A model generated the notes under the pieces. That model was given only the letters and a program-made list of their open reading frames with translations, made no database searches and was not told the DNA's origin. Positions 18,192 through 26,893 of a DNA stretch of 64,000 bases are shown piece by piece. Each line of letters begins with the position of its first letter. The stretch's first letter is position 1. Source of the DNA: Thermoanaerobaculales bacterium. GTDB lineage: Bacteria; Acidobacteriota; Thermoanaerobaculia; Thermoanaerobaculales; Sulfomarinibacteraceae. The translations under genes and the position numbers were made by a program. Location of the stretch: contig DAOPQC010000002.1 in assembly GCA_035358815.1 (NCBI GenBank), forward strand, positions 311,306 through 375,305, read 5' to 3'.

Positions 18192-18986
18192 ATGCCCTTT
18201 GAGGATCTCTTCTGCAGCCTCGCGGCACTGGTTCCCCCGCCTCGCCAGAGCACGTCTCTCGTAGCACTCTGCTATCACCGGCTGAGTGATCACGTCGATG
18301 GCACTCCGCTCGACAGATTCACCATTAGCCGCAGCATGTTCGCTCACCAGCTCTCGACCATCGTCGGGGGTGGACTGAATGTGATCGGGCCGAAGGAGTT
18401 CTTCCAGACCACCAGACCTTCGGTCATGCTCACTTTCGACGACAATCTGCTTTCTCACGTCGATGACGCTCTGCCGGTGCTTGCGGAATCAGGCGTCACC
18501 GCGACGTTCTTTCTGAATCCAGCCGAATTGGGTCGACCTGGGCAGCTGTCCCGACACGATGTTGACACGCTCGTTGCGGCCGGCATGTGGATCGGTGCTC
18601 ACAGCAACCAGCGCATCGTGGCGTCGCTGTACTCCGCCGATGAGTTCCGTGCAGAGGTCGCCTCTTGCCGGGAGTTTCTGAACAGCCTCGGAATGCCGCT
18701 CGCCTGGGCCTATCCGGGCGGATTCATCGGCAGCTTCACGAAAACGCACGATGACATCCTGCGACAACAGGGGTTCAGCCTGCGCTTTTCGACCTTGGAC
18801 GAGCCCTGCGATCCCCAGGATCCCGATCGCGTACAAGGGCGGTACGTCATCCGACAGAACTGCAACGATCGCTATTTCCGTTCGGCGCTAGCCGGCGGTC
18901 TGCAGCTGCTTCGCATCTACAAGAGAGTTCTGGCCCAAGGCTGGCCCGCATCGAGGTCTCGCACCGGAATGATCGATGTTCCTTGA
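18192..18986 (+). CDS. Polysaccharide deacetylase-like protein with altered metal motif
   Basis: A NodB-fold protein of about 264 residues. Motif 1 is intact (VMLTFDDN, near 93), with the catalytic Asp pair. Motif 2, normally H(S/T)xxH, reads GAHSNQRIV, so the second zinc-binding His is replaced by Arg. WAYPGG (motif 3) is present. The ATG at 18192 has GGAG five bases upstream; a GTG at 18144 is the alternative. The missing ligand suggests lost or altered catalysis, perhaps a glycan-binding or carrier-linked role. It is codirectional with the ligase gene and probably belongs to the same transcript. Confidence 0.82.
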   Translation: MPFEDLFCSLAALVPPPRQSTSLVALCYHRLSDHVDGTPLDRFTISRSMFAHQLSTIVGGGLNVIGPKEFFQTTRPSVMLTFDDNLLSHVDDALPVLAESGVTATFFLNPAELGRPGQLSRHDVDTLVAAGMWIGAHSNQRIVASLYSADEFRAEVASCREFLNSLGMPLAWAYPGGFIGSFTKTHDDILRQQGFSLRFSTLDEPCDPQDPDRVQGRYVIRQNCNDRYFRSALAGGLQLLRIYKRVLAQGWPASRSRTGMIDVP

Positions 18987-19187
18987 GTTCGGTGAGACTG
19001 CCGCAGCCGAGTCCCAACGGGGACCGGCCCCACTGAGCCCGCAGCGTGTGAGGATCACCCGAGAGCTCGACGTTGGCTCCCTTCTGTTTCCTGGAGTGGA
19101 TTCGGCCAACGCTGGCAATCACGTATCTCGACACACAGCCCCGATCGTGCTTTCGCCTTCAACTGCGCTGTTGAAGTTCCATTGACC

Positions 19188-19967
19188 ATGAGCCCGCCCC
19201 GCAAGCCTCGCATCAACGTGGTCGGCACCACCGTCGATGCCCTGAATCTGAATGAGGCTGTCGAGCGGATTCGTCAGTGGTTGCACGACGAACAGGTCGG
19301 CCGCTACGTGTGTGTGACCGACGTGCACTGCATCATGCAGAGCTACCGCCGAGCAGAAGTTCGAAACGCCTACAACTGTGCATCCCTCTGCGTGCCTGAC
19401 GGCATGCCCTTGACGTGGGTCGGGCGGGCGCTTGGCCAGAGGACGATGGGCCGCGTTTACGGTCCTGACCTGATGCTGAGGCTACTCGAGGTTTCCGCTC
19501 GCGAGGGTCACACGAACTTCTTCTACGGGGGAGCGGAAGGCGTCGCTGAGGATCTCAAGCGCCTCATGACGACCCGGTTTCCAGACCTCAAGGTCGTGGG
19601 CACATATTGCCCGCCGTTTCGTCCGCTGACCCATGAAGAGAGGCGAGAGATCACCTCCACGGTCAATGCACTCAATCCGGATTTGCTGTGGATTGGTCTC
19701 GGTGCGCCGAAGCAGGAACTGTTCATGAACGAGTATCGCGATGTGCTGAGAGCCAAGGTGATGATTGGTGTCGGTGCAGCGTTTGACTTTCACACAGGCC
19801 GCGTGCGGCAGGCGCCGCGATGGATGATGAGGGCCGGCCTCGAATGGTTCTTCCGACTTTGCATGGAACCACGTCGGCTTGCTCCGAGGTATGTCCGCAA
19901 CAACCCCTCCTTCATCTGGCACGTCTTCCTCCAACTCACTGGATTGCGACAGTACCCGACCGAGTGA
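19188..19967 (+). CDS. WecG/TagA/CpsF family glycosyltransferase (GT26)
   Basis: A 259-residue GT26 enzyme. This family adds the second sugar (for example ManNAc or ManNAcA) to an undecaprenyl-diphosphate-sugar. Recognisable blocks are CVTDVHCIMQSYR, CVPDGMPLTWVGR, RVYGPDLML and NPDLLWIGLGAPKQELFM. The conserved Asp/Thr region is in TDVHC. The C-terminal basic and aromatic region (WFFRLCMEPRRLAPRYVRNN) is the usual membrane-association tail. The start is ATG at 19188; a TTG two codons earlier is possible. It faces the minus-strand assembly operon. Confidence 0.92.
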   Translation: MSPPRKPRINVVGTTVDALNLNEAVERIRQWLHDEQVGRYVCVTDVHCIMQSYRRAEVRNAYNCASLCVPDGMPLTWVGRALGQRTMGRVYGPDLMLRLLEVSAREGHTNFFYGGAEGVAEDLKRLMTTRFPDLKVVGTYCPPFRPLTHEERREITSTVNALNPDLLWIGLGAPKQELFMNEYRDVLRAKVMIGVGAAFDFHTGRVRQAPRWMMRAGLEWFFRLCMEPRRLAPRYVRNNPSFIWHVFLQLTGLRQYPTE

Positions 19968-20025
19968 GGGGACAAGCCGCGCTGTCAAACCAGCTGTGGC
20001 GTCTCGCTGCTGGGGGTTCTGCCCG

Positions 20026-21339
20026 TCAGCTCCGACTTCCCGCGGCATCGTGATCAGAGGGGCCCTCGCCGGGCAGTTGTCGATGCTCTACGGCGCACGC
20101 TCTCACATGGCCGTGATCCAGGGCATGCCAGATGACGACCATCACCACAAACGGGAACGCGGGCAAGAGGTACCGAACGATGGGGGCAACCGATGCTGCG
20201 GACAGCCACAGCGCCACCACCCCACCGTGAAGCAGAATCACCTCTCCGGGGATCCGTTTCCACCGCCACACGGCACGTCCGCTTGCCAGAACAAAAAGCA
20301 AGAGCCATGGAAGCTGCACCACGGGCAAGTACGGGTCGAATCGCCTGGACCAGGTGGAGTACCACGGATGAATGAGCTTGATCCCGAGGAGGCGAAGCGC
20401 GCCCATGGGATCGGCGACTGACACCTCGCACACATCCGCCCACATGTCCTCGTACGACTGCCACTGCACGCTTCGTTTCGTGAGCTCCGACCCGAGCGGG
20501 AAGTGAGAGTAGCGCCGCAAGCCATCTCGCACGGACGTCAACCCGTTACTCGTGAATCCGTAGTGCCCCGTATGCTCTCGGTACTCCAAGACCCAAGGGG
20601 CAAGGATGGCCGCAAACACCAGAGTCCCCAACAGCACGACGCCGATGCGACGTCGAACCGACCACGTGTGGAAACCGAAAACAATGCCCACAACCACTGC
20701 GCCAGCCACCGCGAACCCGGTCGTTTTCGTGAGCGTGGCCGCGGCGATTGCCGTCCATGCAAAGGCCGCAAGGGCCGAGGTCTTGACAAGCGACGGGGGC
20801 CGCAGCCCACACAGATCGGCGAGCAGGTACACGGCAAGCGTCACGAGAACCGTGAACAGCATCTCGCTGCCCATCGGGTCTCCCAGCGCCCACATCGGTG
20901 GCCAAAACACCGCAATGACGAGCACGATCAGGATCGATACGCGTGGTAGGAGGAGCCTCGAGAGAAGCGCGACCAGAACAACCCACGCGGCGGTCAAGAA
21001 CCCCGACACGAATCTGAGGCTCCTTACAGACTCTCGGGCACCGTCGACCACCCATGGAGAAATGACGATGCTCATCCCCGGTGGCCATGCCGTTATGAAC
21101 CTTCCGCTTTGATCGACATATCCCGCACCGTTTTGGATGCTGAGAGCGCCGGGGTGGTACCCCGCACGAAAGTCCGGGAGCACCTCGGACGCTTTCAGCT
21201 TCGACGACACGAGGGCCGCAACCAGGAAGGCGGCCACCGAGGCGGCCCCAACGGCCACCCACCACCGCCGGCCATGCAACGGGGAGAGAGTGGACACGCC
21301 CACTCGATTCAGCCATTTCGCGAAGCGAGAGAGCTGCAA
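20026..21339 (-). CDS. GT-C fold membrane glycosyltransferase-like protein
   Basis: A 437-residue integral membrane protein with about ten hydrophobic helices. After the first helix comes a periplasmic loop with FRAGYHPGALSIQNGAGYVD, the position where GT39/GT83 (PMT/ArnT-type) enzymes carry their catalytic acid. Members use polyprenyl-phosphate sugars on the periplasmic side. It is the last gene of the leftward assembly operon. The C-terminal 30 residues are hydrophilic with no clear domain. Substrate unknown. Confidence 0.75.
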   Translation of the reverse strand: MQLSRFAKWLNRVGVSTLSPLHGRRWWVAVGAASVAAFLVAALVSSKLKASEVLPDFRAGYHPGALSIQNGAGYVDQSGRFITAWPPGMSIVISPWVVDGARESVRSLRFVSGFLTAAWVVLVALLSRLLLPRVSILIVLVIAVFWPPMWALGDPMGSEMLFTVLVTLAVYLLADLCGLRPPSLVKTSALAAFAWTAIAAATLTKTTGFAVAGAVVVGIVFGFHTWSVRRRIGVVLLGTLVFAAILAPWVLEYREHTGHYGFTSNGLTSVRDGLRRYSHFPLGSELTKRSVQWQSYEDMWADVCEVSVADPMGALRLLGIKLIHPWYSTWSRRFDPYLPVVQLPWLLLFVLASGRAVWRWKRIPGEVILLHGGVVALWLSAASVAPIVRYLLPAFPFVVMVVIWHALDHGHVRACAVEHRQLPGEGPSDHDAAGSRS

Positions 21340-21442
21340 CTCAGCCCCCTACTGGACACGGGGCGAGCTGCCCCTGGCTTGCTCGCGATGCTTGCGGAGG
21401 TAGGTCAATCGTGGCAGGTCCCAGACGTCGCGCTCGACAGGT

Positions 21443-22882
21443 TCAGCTTGCACCGGTTCCCCTCAGAACCGCCGGCAGCGTCTTGACGAGAATGTCGAAA
21501 TCGAGAGACAGAGACCAATTGTCGATGTACTGGAGGTCGAGCTCCATCCAGTGGTCGAAGTCGATCTCGTGGCGACCGTTGATCTGCCACAGGCAGGTCA
21601 GGCCCGGCCGCACGCTGAACCGGCGGTTCTGCCACGCGCTGTCGAACCGCTCGACATCGCGGATAGGCAAGGGCCGTGGGCCCACCAGGCTCATGTCGCC
21701 GCGGAACACGTTCCAGAACTGGGGCAGCTCGTCGAGGCTGAGCTTGCGGAGGATGCGGCCGACTCGAGTCGTGCGCGGGTCGTTCTTGATCTTGAAAGCG
21801 GCGCCAGTGACCTCGTTCAGCTCTTCGACCTCCGCCTGATGTTGCTCGGCGTCCACCTCCATGGTCCGGAACTTGATCATCCTGAATTTCCGGCGCCCCT
21901 GGCCGATTCGCTCCTGGGCGAAGAGCACCGGGCCGCGGGAGTCGAGCTTGATGGCCAGGGAGATGAGGGCGAACAGCGGGGCGAAGACGATCATCGCCGC
22001 CGCGGACCCGAAGAAGTCGATGACCCTCTTGAGCGCGGTGCTCCCGCCTGCCGGCGCGTGAGCCTGCAGGGTCAAGACCGGGGTGTCGTGGAGCTTGTCG
22101 ACATAGGCGTGCACCAGCCGCGACTCGAAGAAGTCCGCCGGGATCCGCACGACCAGCCCGAGCTCCTCACAGAGCCCGATGAGCCGCGAGATGGTCTCGT
22201 AGTACGAGCGGATGGGCAGGCTGATCGCGACCTCGTCAACCTCGACGTTGGCCAGAATCTCCTGCGCCTGTTCCAGGTTGCCGAGGAGCTTCTCGGGATG
22301 GCCGTGGAGCGGGTTCGGCGGCGGTGCAATCTCGTCGATGTAGCCGAGCAGGAGGTAGCCGAGCTCGGGGCGGCTCCGAACCTGTTTCCCGAACTCGGCG
22401 CCGCGCGGGCCGCAGCCGATGATGACCAGATTCCTCAGGTTGCGGCCGTGCCCACCCCCACGAGCAAAGGCCGAGCGCAACACGGTCCGGTACAGGGCTG
22501 TGCCCAGCAGGGCAACCACGAAGAAGGACGCGATGAACCCCCTGTTCACCGCCGAGAAGTTGAAGACCATGGCAAAGCCGGACAAGAGCAGTGTGCCGAT
22601 GGCCACGGCCTTTGCGATGTCCCACCACTCGGTGGTCATCAACCCAACTCGCCGCGACCGGTAGAGCCCGAAGGCGCCGAAGATGATGTTCCACAGCACC
22701 GCGAAACCGGCGAAGAAGAGGAAGTTCACCAGCTTGACGCGCACCGCCAGGAACTCGTCGAGTGGGGACCCCTCGACGACCTGGCCGGAAAAGACGAGCG
22801 CCACGGCCAGAGCGGTGGTCAGCACCAGGAGGTCGCCGACCCGCAGGCAGTTCAGCAGAAGGCGCCGTCTCGTCTCGTGCAT
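21443..22882 (-). CDS. Exopolysaccharide polyprenyl glycosylphosphotransferase
   Basis: A 479-residue initiating phosphoglycosyltransferase of the WbaP/WcaJ/EpsB type. Four N-terminal membrane helices lead to a CoA-binding-like domain (VIIGCGPRGAEFGKQ). The C-terminal catalytic domain follows a membrane re-entrant segment near 285-310. It shows LFAQERIGQGRRKFRMIKFR, KLSLDELPQFWNVFRGDMS, LVGPRPLP and RPGLTCLWQINGR. The enzyme moves a sugar-1-phosphate from UDP-sugar to undecaprenyl phosphate, the first step of repeat-unit assembly. It lies directly downstream of the kinase-like gene in the same operon. Confidence 0.95.
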   Translation of the reverse strand: MHETRRRLLLNCLRVGDLLVLTTALAVALVFSGQVVEGSPLDEFLAVRVKLVNFLFFAGFAVLWNIIFGAFGLYRSRRVGLMTTEWWDIAKAVAIGTLLLSGFAMVFNFSAVNRGFIASFFVVALLGTALYRTVLRSAFARGGGHGRNLRNLVIIGCGPRGAEFGKQVRSRPELGYLLLGYIDEIAPPPNPLHGHPEKLLGNLEQAQEILANVEVDEVAISLPIRSYYETISRLIGLCEELGLVVRIPADFFESRLVHAYVDKLHDTPVLTLQAHAPAGGSTALKRVIDFFGSAAAMIVFAPLFALISLAIKLDSRGPVLFAQERIGQGRRKFRMIKFRTMEVDAEQHQAEVEELNEVTGAAFKIKNDPRTTRVGRILRKLSLDELPQFWNVFRGDMSLVGPRPLPIRDVERFDSAWQNRRFSVRPGLTCLWQINGRHEIDFDHWMELDLQYIDNWSLSLDFDILVKTLPAVLRGTGAS

Positions 22883-22935
22883 CAGCGCACCTCAACCGCC
22901 ACGCGTCCGAAACCCACTCGACACCTCGTCTCCGA

Positions 22936-23847
22936 CTACAACCTCCGGTAGATGAACTCCGGAATGTGGTGAATGCGCCTGTTGAGCACTCCGCCGAGCA
23001 GCGTCGCCCCCGCATTGTGAAGCAAGTTCATCGCCCGCTCGGCGACCTCACTCCTCGTCCGCTCGGCCCGCAGCACAAGGATTGCGCCATCAGCCACGAC
23101 GGCAAGGCTGGCGGCGTCCGGAAAGGTCGTCACTGGTGGCCCATCCAGGATCACCCAGTCAAACTGTGACTGCAGCGCGGTGACGATTCGCTGCAGCGCC
23201 GACACCGTCAACAAGTGTGGCGGGTGGTCCGACGGGCTGCCGCTCGGCAGCACCGCGATTCCGAATCGAGGCGCCTCCCGCACCACCGCCGCCAGCTCTG
23301 CGCGGCCGCTCAGCACGTCGACCAGTCCGCCCGGCGCACCGGTCTGAAAGACCGTATGCTGGCTCGGTGATCGCAGGTTGGAGTCGATGAGGACCACGCG
23401 GCCGCGATGGCTCTCGCCGATCCCCACCGCCAGGTTTCGAGCCACGGTGCTGGCACCCTCGCCCGGAACTGCGCTCACGACCAAGAGACTGCAGTGGCGG
23501 CGTCCTCCCCTGAAGGCGAAAAGCCGCTGGATGATCCGCTCGTAGGACGGGTGCGACGGGCGCGACTCGGCGTAGGAGGGCGGCTCCGCGAGCCGGAGCG
23601 GAACGGGTGAAGGTGGTGCCTCCACCGGCAGAGTGCCCGACACCGGCATCGCGTGGAGATAGTTCTCGAGTTCGTCCAAGGGGTCCCGGCGCACCGGCGT
23701 GGTGGCGTCCGGGTCAAAGGGCACGGCGAGGGACGGTACTTTCTGAGGCGCCGATTCGGTCGGCTGTGAGTAGTCGTCCGCTCCGCCCTTGCGCGGCTCG
23801 GCCTGCTGCTCGAGCGCGCGCTTCATCGCCTCGTAGAACCTGCTCAC
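22936..23847 (-). CDS. BY-kinase (CpsD/Wzc-type) like protein with degenerate Walker A
   Basis: A 303-residue cytoplasmic protein with the layout of exosortase-associated tyrosine autokinases: a short N-terminal MSRFYEAMKRALE, a Pro-rich linker, then a MinD-like ATPase domain from about 115. The Walker A loop reads SAVPGEGASTVARNLA, so the invariant Lys of GEGKS/T is Ala. Walker A' reads VVLIDSNLRSP, with Asn for the second Asp. Walker B (WVILDGPP) is intact. The C-terminus ends PEFIYRRL with one Tyr instead of a Tyr cluster. It may therefore be a non-catalytic partner of the chain-length protein. Its start overlaps the upstream ATPase stop by 4 bp. Confidence 0.88.
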   Translation of the reverse strand: MSRFYEAMKRALEQQAEPRKGGADDYSQPTESAPQKVPSLAVPFDPDATTPVRRDPLDELENYLHAMPVSGTLPVEAPPSPVPLRLAEPPSYAESRPSHPSYERIIQRLFAFRGGRRHCSLLVVSAVPGEGASTVARNLAVGIGESHRGRVVLIDSNLRSPSQHTVFQTGAPGGLVDVLSGRAELAAVVREAPRFGIAVLPSGSPSDHPPHLLTVSALQRIVTALQSQFDWVILDGPPVTTFPDAASLAVVADGAILVLRAERTRSEVAERAMNLLHNAGATLLGGVLNRRIHHIPEFIYRRL

Positions 23848-24830
23848 CGGGCGCCCCCGGGCTTCTTGGGCGGCCCAACGGCCGGCGCCGGGGCCTTGGA
23901 CGCCACGCCGGACTCGATGTTGGACACCACGTACGGCTTGGGCTTGCGGAATTTCAGCTTCTCCGTGCTCAGGCAGAGCACGTCCTCGATGACCTCCTGT
24001 GCGAGCGTCGCGTCGACCTGCCGCATGCCCAGGGCAAAGGACGCCACAAGCGCCTGGTCACACAGCACGTTGATGGTCCTGGGGAAGCCCTCGGACGCGG
24101 ACCAGATCGACTCGACAGCAGCCCGCCGGAACAGCTCCTGCTTCGGGCACCCGGCAACCCGCAACCGGTGCGCAATGTACTCGATCGCGTCGTCGAGGGT
24201 GAGCGGCTCGAGCAACGCGTTGACCGCGATCCGCTGCCGGAGCTGCCGCAGCTCGGGCTTGAGCAGATGGGCCTCGAGCTCGGGCTGGCCGGCGAGCAGC
24301 ACCTGCAAGAGCTTCTGCTGCGGCCCTTCGAGGTTGGTCAGCAGCCGCACCTCCTCGAGCACCTCGACCGACAGGTTCTGGGCCTCGTCGATGATCAGCA
24401 GCGGCGGCGGCCGATGGGACATGAACTGCCCGGTCACGAAGGAGTTGAACTCGTTGACCAGCTCGATGCGTGACAGCTCGGCCAGCCGGGCCGCCTCGCC
24501 GGCTCCGGGGTCGCGGCCAATGCCGACTCCCCATCCCTGCGCCGCGTGAAGTTGATGGAGAATGATCCGCAGCAGCTCTTCACGGTCGACCGTGGTGTGG
24601 CTCACCTGGATCGTGACCATCGCCCGGTCGAGCTGCTCGAGCAAGGTGTTGATGAGGGTCGTCTTGCCGGTGCCGACCTCGCCCACCAGGGTCATGAAGC
24701 CGCGGCGCTCGTTCACCGCATAGGCCAGCGCAGCCAGCGCCTCCCTGTGGGAAGCGCTCTGAAAGTGGAAACGCGGGTCGGGCGTCATGCCGAACGGGTT
24801 GCACGAGAGGCCGAAAAAGCGTTCGTACAT
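23844..24830 (-). CDS. ExeA/GspA-type AAA ATPase of the exopolysaccharide locus
   Basis: A 328-residue AAA+ ATPase opening MYERFFGLSCNPFGMTPDP, the signature of the exosortase-A-associated (PEP-CTERM) ATPases and of ExeA. Walker A is GEVGTGKTTLI (about 47-57), Walker B is LLIIDEAQNLS, and an arginine-rich sensor region follows (LRQLRQRIAVN). I start it at the ATG at 24830, with GAGGTAGGCGGA just upstream. It overlaps the kinase-like gene by 4 bp. It probably powers or controls assembly of the export complex. A C-terminal Pro/Ala tail of about 40 residues has no recognised domain. Confidence 0.9.
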   Translation of the reverse strand: MYERFFGLSCNPFGMTPDPRFHFQSASHREALAALAYAVNERRGFMTLVGEVGTGKTTLINTLLEQLDRAMVTIQVSHTTVDREELLRIILHQLHAAQGWGVGIGRDPGAGEAARLAELSRIELVNEFNSFVTGQFMSHRPPPLLIIDEAQNLSVEVLEEVRLLTNLEGPQQKLLQVLLAGQPELEAHLLKPELRQLRQRIAVNALLEPLTLDDAIEYIAHRLRVAGCPKQELFRRAAVESIWSASEGFPRTINVLCDQALVASFALGMRQVDATLAQEVIEDVLCLSTEKLKFRKPKPYVVSNIESGVASKAPAPAVGPPKKPGGAR

Positions 24831-24924
24831 TCCGCCTACCTCACCCGCTGCGACGGCTCGCCGCGGGGCGCGGCGGCGCCTCGCAGCGGGCACGTAGGCG
24901 GAATCAAGAGACAGCACGGGGCCA

Positions 24925-26481
24925 TCACAACTCCTCTGGGATCGACGCCAAGTGGACGAGGCCGATCCTGCGCTCCATGTCCTCGCCGGTGGTGAACGAG
25001 CGATCCAGGTAGAGCTCCGTCCCGAACGCCGCGACCAGCCCACCGAGCAGGCCGCCGAGAAGGGCAAGTACCATGACCATCGTGAGCCCCCTCCCGACCG
25101 GGGCGAGGGGCGGTTGGGCCGGCTCTGCGACCGTCACATTGATGAGTCGCTGCTGATCCATTGCCGCAGAAATGCGCGCTTCCTCGACCTTCTTGCGATA
25201 CAGCAGGTACTCCTCTTCAGCAGCCCGCGCTTCGCGTTGGAGGTTTTCGAGCTGAAACGCATTCTTGTTGAGAGCGTCGAGGTTTCCCTGGTACCGATCT
25301 ACTTGCTCCGAGAGGGAACGATAGCGAGCGCGCGTCGCGTCGCGCTCGACCTCGGCTCGAAGCAGCTCGCCCTTCAGCTCCTGATGAAGAGGATTGGCCT
25401 CGGTGCCGTCGATGGTGTCGACCTGCGCCCGCACCTCCGCGAGACGCGCTTCCGCGAGCTGGATCTGCGTGTCGATGTCTCGAACGTAGCGGCTGTCCGG
25501 CTTGAAGTCCTGGAGGAGCGCGTCCCTCTCCAGCCGCAGCTCGGCGAGCCGCTGCTCGATCACCTCGCCCTCGGGGCCGCGGAATACACGGTTCGGACTC
25601 GCGAGCCGCTCCGGCTCCTGTGCGAGCCGAGCCGTGAGGTTTCCTATCTGGCTCGACAGCTCCTGCACTCTCGTCCCCGCGTCAGCGAGCTCGTTCCGCA
25701 GCTCCGCGAGACGATTCAGAATCAGCGCTTTCTGGCTTGCCAGCGAGTCCGTGCCTGGCCCACCCTTGGTGATGGTGAATCCAGCGATCCCAGAAAACTC
25801 CTCGAGCGCTTCCTCACTCTGCCGCAGTCGCGCCTCGGCGCCCCGCATCTGCTCCTCGAAGAACGCAACGACCTGCTGCGACTGGTATCGCTCGACGCGC
25901 TGCTGGATGTAGCGTTCGGTCAGAGTCTGCACGAATCGGGTCGCCCACTCGGGGTCCCCGGACACCAGACCGACGCGGATGATGTTGGACTTGCGAATCG
26001 CGGTGACGTCGAGGCTTGCATGAACGCCCGCAACCGTCTGATCGGCTGGGGACCGCCTGATTCTGTCGAACCTGGAACGGACGGCAGGCGAACCGGCCCC
26101 TGCTTCCCCGCTCCGCCCCCCCTCTGTCTCTCCCGGACGTGATCCGTCACGCGCAACGATCTCGAGAGTCTCCTCAATGAGCTTCCGGCTCCGGAGGATC
26201 TCGACCTCGGAGTTGAGCTCCTTCTCGTCGATCGCGCCGGCGATGGCCTGCGTGGAGTCGGTCGGCGCCAGCGGCACCTCGGCGCGCGCCCTGCTCACCA
26301 GCAGAGTGGCGGCAACTTCATAGGACGGGGGAAGAAGGAGGCAGACGGAGACTGCCACGGCCACCGCGGCGGCTGTGATGGCCACGATCAGCCACCGCCG
26401 TTTGAACACGACGGTGAGTAGGTCCCGCAGCGAGAGGCTCGTCCCCCACTCCCTGCCGCCGAGCCCTTCCTGAGCCGCCAT
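24925..26481 (-). CDS. GNVR/Wzz-type polysaccharide chain-length determinant
   Basis: A 518-residue inner-membrane protein of the Wzz/GumC polysaccharide co-polymerase family. A first membrane helix (about 30-55) is followed by a Wzz domain (SYEVAATLLVSR), then long coiled coils in the periplasm (about 185-400). A second helix sits near 465-490, and a short cytoplasmic tail ends SIPEEL. It should set polymer length and contact the kinase-like protein. ATG at 26481 is preferred over the GTG at 26490, because the GAGGGG upstream sits too close to the GTG. No kinase domain is fused, so the kinase-like function is the separate downstream protein. Confidence 0.92.
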   Translation of the reverse strand: MAAQEGLGGREWGTSLSLRDLLTVVFKRRWLIVAITAAAVAVAVSVCLLLPPSYEVAATLLVSRARAEVPLAPTDSTQAIAGAIDEKELNSEVEILRSRKLIEETLEIVARDGSRPGETEGGRSGEAGAGSPAVRSRFDRIRRSPADQTVAGVHASLDVTAIRKSNIIRVGLVSGDPEWATRFVQTLTERYIQQRVERYQSQQVVAFFEEQMRGAEARLRQSEEALEEFSGIAGFTITKGGPGTDSLASQKALILNRLAELRNELADAGTRVQELSSQIGNLTARLAQEPERLASPNRVFRGPEGEVIEQRLAELRLERDALLQDFKPDSRYVRDIDTQIQLAEARLAEVRAQVDTIDGTEANPLHQELKGELLRAEVERDATRARYRSLSEQVDRYQGNLDALNKNAFQLENLQREARAAEEEYLLYRKKVEEARISAAMDQQRLINVTVAEPAQPPLAPVGRGLTMVMVLALLGGLLGGLVAAFGTELYLDRSFTTGEDMERRIGLVHLASIPEEL

Positions 26482-26490
26482 CGCCGTCAC

Positions 26491-26659
26491 CGCCCCTCAT
26501 CCGAGACGGAGCTGCAGCTCACCCCAAAAGCGGCACGAACCGGCGAGTGCAGAAGCGGCCCCGCCACACGGGATTGCCGCGAGACGGACTGTGATGCCCC
26601 GGCCCCGCAGACGCCCCCACGTGCGACGGCCGTCCTCCTCTCGCACTCCGGAGGCACGA
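26491..26659. other. Short gap in the assembly operon
   Basis: About 170 bp between the export-protein C-terminal part and the GNVR gene. It carries the GAGGGG ribosome-binding region of the GNVR gene and nothing else that I recognise. Confidence 0.4.
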
Positions 26660-26887
26660 CTACTCGTTGTCGAACCACCAGTACCAACCTTCCACGCGCG
26701 GGATGTTCGCGTTGATGTACTGCTCGACGAATAGGTTGAGATCGGCGATGTGCTTGCGCGGCACGTAGATGACGTCGTACGGCGCGAGCGGAACGTCGTT
26801 GTCGATCTGGTACCCGCGCAGAATCGCCTTGCAGTCGACAACGGTGCCAACAGGAGGAGCGTCCGGGGCCTTCCGGATCAGCACCAC
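26660..26887 (-). pseudogene. C-terminal part of the polysaccharide export protein, after an in-frame TAG
   Basis: These 75 codons continue the frame of the preceding export-protein gene after its TAG. They encode VVLIRKAPDAPP, then LAPYDVIYVPRKHIADLNLF, which is the second half of an SLBB/soluble-ligand domain. The product ends VEGWYWWFDNE, a typical C-terminal amphipathic region of Wza/EpsE-like outer-membrane exporters. An AAGGAAG stretch right after the TAG could allow re-initiation at the GTG at 26887 or the next codon. It is either a broken gene, a split gene expressed by re-initiation, or a sequence error. Confidence 0.75.
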
Positions 26888-26893
26888 TTCCTT

